Of a stretch of 64,000 nt of DNA, positions 8,329 to 16,961 are shown piece by piece (positions within the stretch are counted from its first letter, which is position 1; every line of letters starts with the position of its first letter). The notes under the pieces are model-generated. The model did not search any database and was not told the origin of the DNA. It saw nothing but the letters and a program-made list of their open reading frames with translations. The position numbers and the translations under genes were made by a program. The stretch spans positions 372,001-436,000 of the forward strand of contig JAXLRU010000003.1 in the NCBI GenBank assembly GCA_046330935.1, given 5' to 3'. The stretch comes from JAXLRU01 sp046330935 (lineage in GTDB: Bacteria; Actinomycetota; Actinomycetes; Actinomycetales; Kineosporiaceae).

Positions 8329-8955
8329 ATGGTCAGTCCCTTCACCACGCTCCTTGCGTCTGCAGTGCCACGGCGGCTGTTCCACGTCACGAGGTCCGAG
8401 AACCTGCCGTCGATCCTCGAGCACGGGCTGCTCACGGCGACGACGCTGGTGGAGGGTGCAGGGCTCGCGGACGAGCAGGTGAAGGCCCTCCTCGACGCCC
8501 CGCGCCGGGAGGCTGCTCCGGTCGACCATCCGGAGCTGGGGACCGTGTGGCTCCGTGACCAGCTCCGGATGACCGAGGCCGGCCTCGCCCGCGTCCTCGA
8601 CGACTCCCTGACCCCTCGCGACTGGTGCCGCCTGTTGAACGGCATGACCTTCTTCTTCCCCACCGAGAAGGCGGCGCTCGACCTGAGCGCGGCGTCGCAG
8701 TACCGAGCGGTGTCCCACGTCCTGCTGGAGCTCGACGTGCACCCACTCGTGGAGGACTTCGGCACCCAGGTGAAGATCGCGACGTTCAACACCGGAAGCA
8801 CCGCGCAGGGAGGCGCCACCAAGCGCCGCAGCCGGTCGAGTTTCATCCCGGTCACGCGCTACCAGGGCACCCTGGCCCAGGTTCGCGAGGTCGTCGTCAC
8901 CGCCGACATCCCTCGGCTCGCCCCGTACCTCGTCGGGCACCGCCCGTTGCCGTAG
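8329..8955 (+). CDS. DUF7002 family protein
   Basis: A 208-residue soluble protein. The N-terminal LFHVTRSENLPSILEHGLLT is shared with ADP-ribosyltransferase-like folds such as RNA 2'-phosphotransferase and DarT, where this histidine-plus-'SI..HGLL' segment holds NAD. Further conserved points are VWLRDQLRMTEAGL, LTPRDWCRLLNGMTFFFPTEK and the FNTGSTAQGGATKR segment, which is the DUF7002 C-terminal signature. No partner gene or antitoxin is evident, and the gene stands alone. The enzymatic role is unproven; relation to the ART fold is my inference from the N-terminal motif. Confidence 0.75.
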   Translation: MVSPFTTLLASAVPRRLFHVTRSENLPSILEHGLLTATTLVEGAGLADEQVKALLDAPRREAAPVDHPELGTVWLRDQLRMTEAGLARVLDDSLTPRDWCRLLNGMTFFFPTEKAALDLSAASQYRAVSHVLLELDVHPLVEDFGTQVKIATFNTGSTAQGGATKRRSRSSFIPVTRYQGTLAQVREVVVTADIPRLAPYLVGHRPLP

Positions 8956-9028
8956 GGGGTCAGGGCCCGCGCAGAGGTGAGGACCGCGCCGTCCCCAACG
9001 CGGCCCTCACCAGCTCGGCGGGAGGCGG

Positions 9029-10759
9029 TCAGTGCGTCTCGAACACCTCCTGGTAGGCGGCGACGGCCTCCTTGGTGGCGGCCACCTCGTCGGCGGTGGG
9101 GTGCCAGGGGTCGGCGGCCACGGGCAGGGCCCCGAAGCGGAGCAGGCACGCCATCAGCAGCATCCGGGCCTTGGTGGCGGACAGGTTGTTGCCGGCGATG
9201 GCGAGCGGGTCGAGCTTGTACGCCATGCCGCCGGTGTTGCCGCGCCCGACCCGGACGACGGGCATCCCGGCGAACGTGGCGACGGCGAGGGCGGCGTTCG
9301 TCGTCGGGTCGGTGAGCCCGTACGGCGACATGCCCTCGGCGACGAACCCGGCCAGCGGTGCGGCGCCGGCGAGATTGGCCTCGATCCGCGCGAGCACCTC
9401 CACCTCGCTCGCGGAGTCGGGCGCGACCTTCCCCGCGGTGGCGACGGCCGTGTACCGCCCGTACTTCGTCATCGTCACCAGCGGCATCGCGGAGGCGAGC
9501 AGCCGGCCGGCGTCGTCCTTCACGGCCACTGGCACGCGCTGCACACCGTCGGTCAGCGACCCCGCGACCCCCTCCACGGTCGACGGCAACACCGACAGTC
9601 GCACCGACGAGGTCACGCCGTGGCGCCGGTCCGGGATGAACGTGACCTGCGGCGGCCCGTACCCGCCCATGTCCGCGACGACGCCGCCGTGCCCGCCCAC
9701 GGACTCGTACCCGCCGGGGCGGGCGTCCACCTTCGTGACCTCGCGTGCGGCGTGCACGACCTCGTCGACGATCATCACGGGGCCGATCCGGTCGCGGCCC
9801 TCGGCGTCGAGGGCCACCCCCGAGACCAGGTACTTCACGCCGTCGACGATGTTGCGGTCGCCGTCGGCGGAGAGGCTGCCGTGCGGCCGCTGCGCGGAGT
9901 GCCCGACGAGCGGCTTGTCGGTGTCGACGAGCAGCCCGAGCCAGTACATCGTCTCCTCGGTGGTCGGCGAGCCCTCGAGCCACTGCGCGCCGATGTACTC
10001 ACCCGTCGCCATCACCTCCTGGACGACGTTCGTCGCCCGCGCCAGCGCGGCCAGCGGCGGCTCGCGGTGCAGGTGGAAGGGGTAGTAGACGAAGAAGTCC
10101 TCGCCGAGCACCTCGGCCGGCACGTCGCCGTCGGAGATCCCCGGCACGGCCGTGTCGGTCCGGGACGACGCGGGCAACCCGCGGGTGTACCCGCCCGACG
10201 GCGCGGGCCGGTAGAAGTCGAACGCGGCGGTGCCCGACAGCTGCACGGCGCGCCCGTCACCGCCGACGCCGAGCCTGTCGATCTCCTCGTAGATGCGGCT
10301 GGCGTCGGGGTAGAACGTCTGCCGCGAGGTCTCCGGCGGCGCGAACGGCTGGGTGACGGCGTCCTCCCACGCCGACCCGTCGGCCTGGCGAGCCATGTAC
10401 GGAAGCGGGATCAGCCCGTCGTCGGGGCCCAGCTCGACGGCGAACACGGGCGTGCCGCCCGCCTCGGGCTCGGCCTCGGAGAAGGCGCCCGAGGCGTCGA
10501 CCCAGCCGTCCGGCGGCGCGTACAGGTGTGCGGCGTCGAGCTCCAGCGGGTGCGCGGAGAACGCCTCGACGTACACGGTGACGGGTGCGGCGAGCCGCTG
10601 CGCGCGCAGGATGTCGAACCGCACCGGCTCGCCGTCGTCACCGGTCAGCAGGGGCAGGCCGTGCTTGGCGCGAGCCTTGTTCGAGGTGACCAGGGGCGGG
10701 CTGTTGCCGATCGTCGCCGTGGGCCCGGAGAAGACGGCGATCCGCGGCAGCGCGCTCAC
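9029..10759 (-). CDS. Asparaginase domain-containing protein (third gene of amidase operon)
   Basis: A 576-residue protein that appears to contain a C-terminal L-asparaginase/glutaminase-like domain. The visible pieces are the TTEETMYWL segment (threonine-rich, resembling the second catalytic Thr of asparaginases), VDTDKPLVGHSAQRP and SADGDRNIVDGV, which mirror the 'TDKPVVxxGAMRP..SADGPxNLxDAV' part of the family, and GLVAEGMSPYG-like GFVAEGMSPYGLTDP near the end. The N-terminal 200 residues are unusual and I cannot place them. It starts with GTG whose bases overlap the stop of the small upstream gene. Operon context with an amidase suggests joint use of an amide or hydantoin/barbiturate-like substrate; this is inference. 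Confidence 0.75.
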   Translation of the reverse strand: MSALPRIAVFSGPTATIGNSPPLVTSNKARAKHGLPLLTGDDGEPVRFDILRAQRLAAPVTVYVEAFSAHPLELDAAHLYAPPDGWVDASGAFSEAEPEAGGTPVFAVELGPDDGLIPLPYMARQADGSAWEDAVTQPFAPPETSRQTFYPDASRIYEEIDRLGVGGDGRAVQLSGTAAFDFYRPAPSGGYTRGLPASSRTDTAVPGISDGDVPAEVLGEDFFVYYPFHLHREPPLAALARATNVVQEVMATGEYIGAQWLEGSPTTEETMYWLGLLVDTDKPLVGHSAQRPHGSLSADGDRNIVDGVKYLVSGVALDAEGRDRIGPVMIVDEVVHAAREVTKVDARPGGYESVGGHGGVVADMGGYGPPQVTFIPDRRHGVTSSVRLSVLPSTVEGVAGSLTDGVQRVPVAVKDDAGRLLASAMPLVTMTKYGRYTAVATAGKVAPDSASEVEVLARIEANLAGAAPLAGFVAEGMSPYGLTDPTTNAALAVATFAGMPVVRVGRGNTGGMAYKLDPLAIAGNNLSATKARMLLMACLLRFGALPVAADPWHPTADEVAATKEAVAAYQEVFETH

Positions 10760-10953
10760 AGCGCCGCGCTCCAGGTGAGCGCCGGCAGCTCGTAGCGGAC
10801 GCCGGGCAGCGTGTAGAGGGCCGCGGCGGCGGCGCGGGACGCCGCGAACGTGGCGGCCATCGCCTCACGCTCGTCGGGCGAGGCGGGGATCCCCTGCAGG
10901 TCGAGCATGAGGTCGACGGCGGTGAGCGGCTCGGGCGGTTGCGGCGAGGGCAT
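10756..10953 (-). CDS. Small AtzG/GatC-like protein (65 aa) between amidase and asparaginase-like genes
   Basis: A short gene on the minus strand starting with ATG at 10953, with a strong ribosome site (GAAGGAG, 8 bases upstream). The protein begins MPSPQPPEPLTAVDLML and continues as two predicted helices ending in RYELPALTWSAAL. Its size, helical make-up and position directly behind an amidase resemble AtzG (DUF4089), the small GatC-like partner that stabilises the amidase AtzE. It overlaps the asparaginase-like start by 3 bases. Sequence similarity to AtzG is weak by eye; the assignment rests on context. Confidence 0.6.
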   Translation of the reverse strand: MPSPQPPEPLTAVDLMLDLQGIPASPDEREAMAATFAASRAAAAALYTLPGVRYELPALTWSAAL

Positions 10954-11003
10954 GGCGGTCTCCTTCGAGGGCGGGAGGGGTGACGGGCGTGGGCGGACGC
11001 GCG

Positions 11004-12443
11004 TCAGGCCTGGGCGAGCACCGGGTCGGCGGCGAGCGAGATCGACGCCGGGGCGGGCACGCGCAGGTGCCAGTCGGTCAGCTGCTGGTAGGCGTCCCCG
11101 GCGGCGAGGACGGCGCCGTCGGCGAACGGGCGTCCGCTGATCTGCATGCCCATGGGGAGTCCGGCCGCGGTGAACCCGATCGGCACCGACAGGGTCGGGT
11201 TGCCGACGGAGTTCCAGTACTGCGTGTGCAGGCCCTTGAGGGAGTCCATGGGGTGCAGCGGGTCGAGGTCGGCGACGGCCGGCGACGGCCACGTGCACGA
11301 GGGAGTGACGACGAGGTCGACGGTGTCGAACAGCGCCGCGATCAGCTGCTGGCCGAGCCGCCGCGCCCGCTGCGCCTGCACGTAGTCGGTGCCGGGCACG
11401 AGCGCGCCGCCGCCGATGAAGAACCGCGCGCCCGCGCCGTAGTCCGACCAGCGGGACTGCATGTCCGGCAGGTGGTACGCGGCCGACTCCACCTGCATCG
11501 TGATCATCTGGGCGGTGACGAGCTCCTCGTACAGCGGCAGCTCGACGTCCACGACCTCGGCGCCCGCCTCCCGCAGGGCCGCGATCGCGGCGTCCATCAG
11601 TCCCGGCAGCGAAGGGTCGACGTCCCCGAAGCGCGCGAGGCGGTCGACGCCGATCCGGACGCCGTCCAGCCGCCCCGTCAGCGCCGCCGCGTAGTCGTCG
11701 ACGGGCAGCGTGACGGCGGTCGGGTCGTCGGCGTCGGGCCCCGCCATCACCGACAGCATGAGCGCGCAGTCGCGGGCGCTGCGGGCCATGGGGCCGATCC
11801 CGTCGAGGGTGTAGCCGAGCGGCACGCAGCCGCTCTTCGGCACCCGGCCATACGTCGCCTTCAACCCCGTGATGCCGCAGTAGGCGGCGGGCATGCGCAC
11901 GCTGCCGCCGGTGTCGGTGCCGAGCGCGCCGAGGAACATGCCCGCGGCCACGCCGGCGCCGCTGCCCGAGCTCGACCCGCCCGGCCAGGTGCTCGTGTCC
12001 CAGGGGTTGCGGGGCACGGGGAACGGCTTGGAGTCGTCGGGGAAGCCGATCGCGAACTCGCAGGTCGTCAGCTTGCCCGTGATCACCGCGCCGGCGTCGC
12101 GCAGCCTCGCCACCACGGGCGCGTCGGGCCGGCGGCCCCAGGCCGGGTCGAGGATCAGGCTCTGCGCCGTCGTCGGGCCCTCGTGCGTGGCGATGATGTC
12201 CTTGATCCCCAGCGGGATCCCGTGCAGAGGGCCCCGGTCGACGCCCGCCGCCAGTTCGGCGTCGGCGCCCCTCGCCCGCGCCGTCGACGTCTCGACGAAG
12301 CGCTCCAGGTACACGCCGAGGTAGGGCTCCCAGGCGTCGGCGGTGGCCGTGGCCGCCTCCAGCAGCTCCACGGCGGTGACGGTGCGGGCCCGCAGGGCTG
12401 CAGCGGCCCCCGAGATGGTCGACAGGTCGGTGTCGGATGCCAC
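11004..12443 (-). CDS. Amidase signature family enzyme
   Basis: A 479-residue amidase of the Ser-cisSer-Lys class, cytoplasmic. The catalytic lysine is K81 in HGIPLGIKDII; the cis-serine lies in the glycine/serine loop WPGGSSSGSGAG (about residue 158) and the nucleophile is S181 in TDTGGSVRMPA. The family signature and length are complete. The C-terminus has WNSVGNPTLSVPIGF and GLPMGMQISGRPF, as in allophanate hydrolase and AtzE-like enzymes. It is the first gene of a three-gene operon, followed after 50 bases by the small AtzG-like gene and then by the asparaginase-like gene. The substrate is unknown; amide, urea-derivative or N-carbamoyl compounds are possible. Confidence 0.93.
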   Translation of the reverse strand: MASDTDLSTISGAAAALRARTVTAVELLEAATATADAWEPYLGVYLERFVETSTARARGADAELAAGVDRGPLHGIPLGIKDIIATHEGPTTAQSLILDPAWGRRPDAPVVARLRDAGAVITGKLTTCEFAIGFPDDSKPFPVPRNPWDTSTWPGGSSSGSGAGVAAGMFLGALGTDTGGSVRMPAAYCGITGLKATYGRVPKSGCVPLGYTLDGIGPMARSARDCALMLSVMAGPDADDPTAVTLPVDDYAAALTGRLDGVRIGVDRLARFGDVDPSLPGLMDAAIAALREAGAEVVDVELPLYEELVTAQMITMQVESAAYHLPDMQSRWSDYGAGARFFIGGGALVPGTDYVQAQRARRLGQQLIAALFDTVDLVVTPSCTWPSPAVADLDPLHPMDSLKGLHTQYWNSVGNPTLSVPIGFTAAGLPMGMQISGRPFADGAVLAAGDAYQQLTDWHLRVPAPASISLAADPVLAQA

Positions 12444-12695
12444 GGCGGTCCTCCCGGCTCCGCGCCCACGCGGCCGGCGGCTCCCGCGGGCCGGGGTGGT
12501 CCGGGGCGGGACGGGCGCTCGCGCACACCGTCGCCGCGGGGTGTGTCAGCCGCGTGACGCCCCGCGAAGCGCCTTGCTACGCCACCTCGGCCGGGCGCCG
12601 CGCGCCCGCGGCCTGCAGGCACGCCGTCGCCCGTGGGCGCAACGCCAGGTGGGGACGCCGATCCGCCACGTGGCGCCCGGCGTCCCCTCGACGGA

Positions 12696-13091
12696 TCAGC
12701 GGCGCGCGGCCGTGAGCGTCCGCTCGGGCTGGACGCGGAGGATCACCCGGGGGCTGCCGATCGGGTTGGCGTAGTCGCGCCCGGTGTACTTCCGCGACAG
12801 CGCGTCGATGTGCTCGCGCGCGGCCGGGCTCTCGTCGATCTCGACGACGCGCCCGCGCACCTCGGCCCACTCGTAGGGGTTGTCGGGGTTGACGAGCGTC
12901 ACGGTGATCCGGGGGTCGCGGCGCACGTTCTTCGTCCGCTGCCGGTCGCGTTCGGTGTTGATCAGCAGGTGCTCGTCGTCGGCGTCGATCCACAGCGGCA
13001 GGGCCTGGATCATCCCGTCGGGCATCAGGGTGGCGACGGTCGCGAAGGTCTTCATGGCGGCCAGGCGGGCCACGGTCTCGTCGAGAGGCAT
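12696..13091 (-). CDS. PPOX-class (F420/FMN-dependent) oxidoreductase
   Basis: A 131-residue split-barrel flavin-binding protein. The sequence has ATVATLMPDGMIQALPLWIDADDEHLLINTE, then RQRTKNVRRDPRITVTLVNPDNPYEWAEVRGRVVEI, the pattern of actinobacterial PPOX-class F420-dependent oxidoreductases; the TKNVRRDPR stretch is their cofactor-phosphate contact. The start at 13091 (MPLDETVARLAAM) is chosen because the upstream extension of this frame is antisense to the GGDEF-EAL gene. It stands alone, divergent from that gene. The substrate is unknown. Confidence 0.9.
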   Translation of the reverse strand: MPLDETVARLAAMKTFATVATLMPDGMIQALPLWIDADDEHLLINTERDRQRTKNVRRDPRITVTLVNPDNPYEWAEVRGRVVEIDESPAAREHIDALSRKYTGRDYANPIGSPRVILRVQPERTLTAARR

Positions 13092-13245
13092 GCGGTCATT
13101 GCACCGCACGGAAGGTTTGCCTGCCTCCGCGGGTCGCACCCGCTCAAGGCGCTCCCGCGGGCGGTCGATGCCGGGGGGAGGAGCACCGGTGGCGCCCGCG
13201 CGCAGCCACCGCAGCGCAGGCGCAGGACGACGGGCGAGGCGGGAC

Positions 13246-15498
13246 ATGAGCGACGGCGACGAGGCGGCCGGTGCCGCACCGGCGGTGCCGCACGCCCACG
13301 CCGTCCCGACGCCTCGGCAGGAGGCCGGGCACGCGCCCGTCCCGCAGCCTTCGCCGATGCCGTCGGCGCCCGGCCACCTCGACTCCCTGCTCCTGGCGGG
13401 CCTGCTCGACGCCGAACCGGCCCACCTGTTCTTCAAGGACGTCGGGGGCCGCTTCCTGCGTGCCAGCCGCGGCATCGCGGAGGCGCTGGGCGCGGACACC
13501 CCGCAGGACCTCGTGGGACGCACGGTCGCCGACTTCCTGCCCGCGCCCGACGCGGCGCGTCGCACCCGCGACGACCAGGCCGTCATCCGCACCGGCGTGC
13601 CGATCGTGGAGCTGCACGAGCAGATCCCGCGCCCGGGCTGGGAGGACCACCGCCTCGTCACCAGCCGCTACCCGGTCCGCGACGAGCAGGGCGAGATCGT
13701 GGCCACGCTGGGCGTCATCCGCGACATCACGGTCCGCAAACTGATGGAGCAGCAGCTGGAGGGGCACGCGGCGCGCCTCGGGGAGGCCAACGCCGAGCTG
13801 ACCCGCGTGCAGCGCGAGCTGCGCGAGATCCTGCAGACCAGCCCCGACCCCACGGTCCGGTTCGACGACCGGTTGCGGATCCGGTTCGCCAACCCGGCGG
13901 CGCTGCGGCTGATCGGCCGCGAGGAGGACGTCGTCGTCGGCCGGACCCTCGAGGACCTCTGCTACCCCCCGGGCTTGGACGCGCTGGCGCTCGCACGGTG
14001 CCTGGCCGGACGTGTGGACGTCGAGTACGAGACCCAGGTGCGCCTGCCCGGCGGGCGCACGTCCTACCTGCACGCCCGGCTCGTCCCGGAGCACGGTCCG
14101 GACGGCCCCGACGGTCCCGTGTGCGGCGTCCTGCTCGTGGGCCGCGACCTCACCGACCGCAAGCGCGCCGAGGACCTGCTGGCCGACCGCGCCGTGCGCG
14201 ACCCGCTCACGGGCCTGGCCAACCGCGTCCTGTTCACCGACCGCCTGCAGCAGGCGCTCATGCGCCTGGACCGCCAGCCGGGGTCGGTGGCCGTGCTCTT
14301 CCTCGATCTCGACGGGTTCAAGCAGGTCAACGTGCGCCTCGGCCACGGCGCGGGGGACGTCGTCCTCACCGAGGTGGCCCGCCGCCTGCAGCAGGTGGCG
14401 CGCCGCGGCGACACGGTGGGCCGGCTGGGCGGCGACGAGTTCGTCGTCCTGTGCGAGCGGATCAGCGGGACCGAGGACGCCGTCCTGCTGGCCGACCGGA
14501 TCGGGCGCGCGCTGGCGCACCCCTTCGCGCACGAGGGGCGCACGACGACGCTGTCGGCGAGCATCGGCATCCGCGTCGTGGGACGCGTGGGCGTGGACTC
14601 CCTGGACGCCGAAGGCGTGCTGCGCGAGGCCAACGACGCCCTCGACCAGGCCAAGACGCGCGGATCGGGGCACGCCGTCTTCGACCCCGACCTGCGCGAG
14701 CAGCTCAGCGCCCTTCGCGGGGTGGAGTCGCAGCTGCGGCAGGCGCTGGAGACGGGGCAGTTCCACCTCGCCTACCAGCCGCTGGTGTCGCTGTCGGACA
14801 ACAGCCTCGTCGGCACCGAGGCGCTGCTGCGGTGGAACCACCCCGAGCGGGGCCTGGTGTCGCCGTCGGACTTCGTCCCGATCGCGGAGGACAGCGGGCA
14901 GATCGTCGCCATCGGCGCCTGGGTGCTCGACGAGGCGCTGCGGCAGCTCGCGGAGTGGAACCGCCGTCGCGCGGGGTCGCGGCCGCTGACCATGGCCGTG
15001 AACCTGTCGGCCCGCCAGCTCACGCACCCCCACCTGGTCGACGAGGTGGCGGCGGCGCTGGCCCGCCACGACGTCCCGGCGTCGCAGCTGTGCCTGGAGG
15101 TCACCGAGACCGCCCTCCTGGAGGAGGCGCTGTCGACCGTCGAGGTGTTCCGCCGGCTGTCCCGCCTCGGCGTGCAGCTCGCCCTGGACGACTTCGGCAC
15201 CGGCTACTCCTCGCTGGTGCACCTACGGCGCTTCCCCGTCGACGTGCTCAAGATCGACCGCCAGTTCGTCAGCGGCCTCGACGGCGGGGCCGTGGACGAC
15301 GCGATCGTGGCCGCCGTGACGGCGATGGCCCACGCGCTGGGCATGGTGACCGTCGCGGAGGGCATCGAGACCCCCGAGCAGCTCGCCGAGCTGGTGCGCC
15401 TGGGCTGCGACGAGGGCCAGGGGTACCTGCTGGCACGCCCCCTGGCGCCGGCCGTCCTCGAGGCTGACGCGATCTTCACGGTGCCGGTGACGCCGTGA
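13246..15498 (+). CDS. PAS-PAS-GGDEF-EAL cyclic di-GMP enzyme
   Basis: A 750-residue protein for cyclic-di-GMP turnover. The Pro/Ala/His-rich first 45 residues are followed by two PAS domains: one has LFFKDVGGRFLRASRGIAEALG and VGRTVADFL, the second ILQTSPDPTVRFDDRLRIRF and VVVGRTLEDL. GGDEF is intact at residues 395-399, preceded by RxxD at 386-389 with the five-residue spacing of the inhibitory I-site; the guanine contacts Asn and Asp in VNVRLGHGAGD are kept, although the usual VND is VNV. The EAL domain is intact (E525 in TEALLRWNH, DDFGTGYSSL from 648, VAEGIET). Both activities are therefore possible. No transmembrane segment is seen. It is followed by a 4-base overlap with the LacI-type sensor gene. 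Confidence 0.95.
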   Translation: MSDGDEAAGAAPAVPHAHAVPTPRQEAGHAPVPQPSPMPSAPGHLDSLLLAGLLDAEPAHLFFKDVGGRFLRASRGIAEALGADTPQDLVGRTVADFLPAPDAARRTRDDQAVIRTGVPIVELHEQIPRPGWEDHRLVTSRYPVRDEQGEIVATLGVIRDITVRKLMEQQLEGHAARLGEANAELTRVQRELREILQTSPDPTVRFDDRLRIRFANPAALRLIGREEDVVVGRTLEDLCYPPGLDALALARCLAGRVDVEYETQVRLPGGRTSYLHARLVPEHGPDGPDGPVCGVLLVGRDLTDRKRAEDLLADRAVRDPLTGLANRVLFTDRLQQALMRLDRQPGSVAVLFLDLDGFKQVNVRLGHGAGDVVLTEVARRLQQVARRGDTVGRLGGDEFVVLCERISGTEDAVLLADRIGRALAHPFAHEGRTTTLSASIGIRVVGRVGVDSLDAEGVLREANDALDQAKTRGSGHAVFDPDLREQLSALRGVESQLRQALETGQFHLAYQPLVSLSDNSLVGTEALLRWNHPERGLVSPSDFVPIAEDSGQIVAIGAWVLDEALRQLAEWNRRRAGSRPLTMAVNLSARQLTHPHLVDEVAAALARHDVPASQLCLEVTETALLEEALSTVEVFRRLSRLGVQLALDDFGTGYSSLVHLRRFPVDVLKIDRQFVSGLDGGAVDDAIVAAVTAMAHALGMVTVAEGIETPEQLAELVRLGCDEGQGYLLARPLAPAVLEADAIFTVPVTP

Positions 15499-16466
15499 CG
15501 GACGCGGGGCCGACGAGCGCCGAGCTGTTCCTGCGCCGGGCCGTGGCGCAGGCGCTGCAGCACATCCCGAGGGCGCACCCGAGCGGGGACGGCGTCGCGG
15601 TGGCGCGGCGCACGGGCGCGACGGTGATGCTGGCGGTCCGCGACGACGTCCGCCCCACCGACCAGCCGTTCGTCGAGTCGGTCCTGCTCGGCCTGGCCCC
15701 CGTGCTCACCGCGGCGGGCCTGCGCACCCTGTCGCTGTACGGGCACACCGACGACGTCTACTGGACCCTCGCCGACCACATGGAGCGCTGGCACCTGACC
15801 GGGATGGTGATGGTGTCGCTGCACGACGGCGACCCGCTGCCGTCGCTGCTGGCCACGGCGGGCTTCCCCGCCGTGACGATCGGGCGCAGCCAGGCGGGGG
15901 CGTTGCCGTTCGTGGACGCCGACAACGTGGGCGGCTCGCGTGCCGCGGTCCGCCACCTCCTTGGCCAGGGCTTCGGCAGGATCGCCACGATCACGGGTCC
16001 CCTCAACCAGCAGGCCATGGTCGACCGGCTCGAGGGGTACCGGCAGGGCCTGCGTGAGGCCGGCGTGCCCGCCGAGCGGGACGTCGTCGTCGAGGGCGAC
16101 GGGACGCCCGAGAGCGGGCGCCGTGCGATGGCGACGCTGCTGGAGGCCCACCCCGACGTCGACGCCGTGTTCGTCGGCTCCGAGATCATGACCGAGGGGG
16201 CGTTGCAGACCCTGGACGTCGTGGGCCCGCCGCGGCGCGGGGGCCGGCCGGTGCGGGGCGGCCCGGGCGGGATCGGTCTCGTGAGCTACGACGACGGCGA
16301 GGTGTGCCGGGCGCGCGACGTCACCGCGGTGGCGCAGCCCGTCTCGGGCATGGGACGCGCGGCCGGCGAGCTGCTGCTGGAGGTCCTGGCCGGCGGGGAT
16401 CCCGGCAGCCGGATCGTCGCGACCGAGCTGGTCGTGCGGGCCTCGAGCGCTCGCGACCCGCGCTGA
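15495..16466 (+). CDS. LacI-type periplasmic-binding-like sensor protein lacking a DNA-binding domain
   Basis: A 323-residue protein with the ligand-binding domain of LacI/GalR regulators. Visible motifs: TGMVMVSLHDGD, AGFPAVTIGRSQ, VDADNVGGSRAAVRHLLGQGFGRIATITGP, DRLEGYRQGLREAG and VGSEIMTEGALQTL, then GLVSYDDGEV and VAQPVSGMGRAAGELLLEVL. The normal N-terminal helix-turn-helix and hinge are absent: the first 35 residues are MTDAGPTSAELFLRRAVAQALQ and similar, and upstream is the GGDEF-EAL gene, leaving no room for one. The GTG start overlaps that gene's stop by 4 bases. No signal peptide is visible, so it is probably cytosolic and may pass a ligand signal to the c-di-GMP enzyme. Confidence 0.85.
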   Translation: MTDAGPTSAELFLRRAVAQALQHIPRAHPSGDGVAVARRTGATVMLAVRDDVRPTDQPFVESVLLGLAPVLTAAGLRTLSLYGHTDDVYWTLADHMERWHLTGMVMVSLHDGDPLPSLLATAGFPAVTIGRSQAGALPFVDADNVGGSRAAVRHLLGQGFGRIATITGPLNQQAMVDRLEGYRQGLREAGVPAERDVVVEGDGTPESGRRAMATLLEAHPDVDAVFVGSEIMTEGALQTLDVVGPPRRGGRPVRGGPGGIGLVSYDDGEVCRARDVTAVAQPVSGMGRAAGELLLEVLAGGDPGSRIVATELVVRASSARDPR

Positions 16467-16523
16467 GATCCGACCCTCCCCTGCTCCCGCGAGGGTGTGA
16501 TCTCGATCTCGACCTTCCGCGCG

Positions 16524-16557
16524 TTGCCTGACGAACCCGGCGTGGCTGTCACATAAT
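16524..16557 (+). promoter_or_regulatory. Possible promoter of the CBM48-like gene
   Basis: In an otherwise GC-rich gap there is CATAAT at 16552-16557, and CTGACG ends 18 bases before it. Downstream are short GTCAGTG repeats before the ribosome site at 16621. This is a candidate promoter by pattern only. Confidence 0.35.
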
Positions 16558-16632
16558 GCAATCCGTCAGTGACGGTCAGTGCTGTTCAGTGCCGGGCGGG
16601 GCGGGGATCCGGCCGACACCAGGAGGTCACGC

Positions 16633-16908
16633 ATGATCCGACGCGAGTCCAAGGGCAAGCAGGTCAAGGTCACGTTCGTCCTGCCCGACGACGACGAGAC
16701 GCCGTCCGTCTCCGTCGTCGGCGACTTCAACGAGTGGACGCCGGGCGTCCACAAGCTCGTCCGGCGCGCCAACGGCACCCGCAGCGTCGCCGTCCAGGTG
16801 CCCGCGGGCACGCGCCCCCGGTTCCGCTACCTCGCCGAAGGCGGCAAGTGGTTCGACGACCCCGACGCCGACGAGCGCGCCGGGCACGACGGCGTCCTCC
16901 TGCTCTGA
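16633..16908 (+). CDS. Isoamylase early-set (CBM48-like) small protein
   Basis: A 91-residue single-domain protein with an immunoglobulin-like glycogen-binding fold. The sequence KVTFVLPDDDETPSVSVVGDFNEWTPGVHKLVRRANGT matches the CBM48 pattern, in which VxGDFNxWxP contacts the glucan; the end has RFRYLAEGGKWFDDPDAD. A textbook ribosome site (AGGAGG, 16621-16626) stands 6 bases before the ATG. It probably binds glycogen or starch, perhaps guiding a partner enzyme. It is monocistronic, with a convergent LacI gene downstream. Confidence 0.92.
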   Translation: MIRRESKGKQVKVTFVLPDDDETPSVSVVGDFNEWTPGVHKLVRRANGTRSVAVQVPAGTRPRFRYLAEGGKWFDDPDADERAGHDGVLLL

Positions 16909-16961
16909 CCTGCGAGCCGGCCCTCCCGGACAGTGCCGTCCGGGACGGCCGCGACCGGCGG

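Noticed and set aside
9032..12557. Long plus-strand frames opposite the amidase operon
   Set aside because: Shadow frames caused by GC-rich third positions.
12444..12695. Gap between amidase and PPOX genes
   Set aside because: Open frames here are Arg/Pro/Gly strings; no gene, RNA or clear signal was found.
12880..13245. Upstream extension of the GGDEF-EAL frame
   Set aside because: Antisense to the PPOX-class gene; ATG 13246 gives a sensible start.
13144..15222. Long minus-strand open frame opposite the GGDEF-EAL gene
   Set aside because: It is antisense to a well-supported gene; its protein is a Gly/Ala/Arg/His-rich string without motifs, as expected of a high-GC shadow frame.
16473..16496. 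ACCCTC...GAGGGT hairpin behind the LacI-type sensor gene
   Set aside because: Only six pairs with a long loop and no T tract; too weak to call a terminator.
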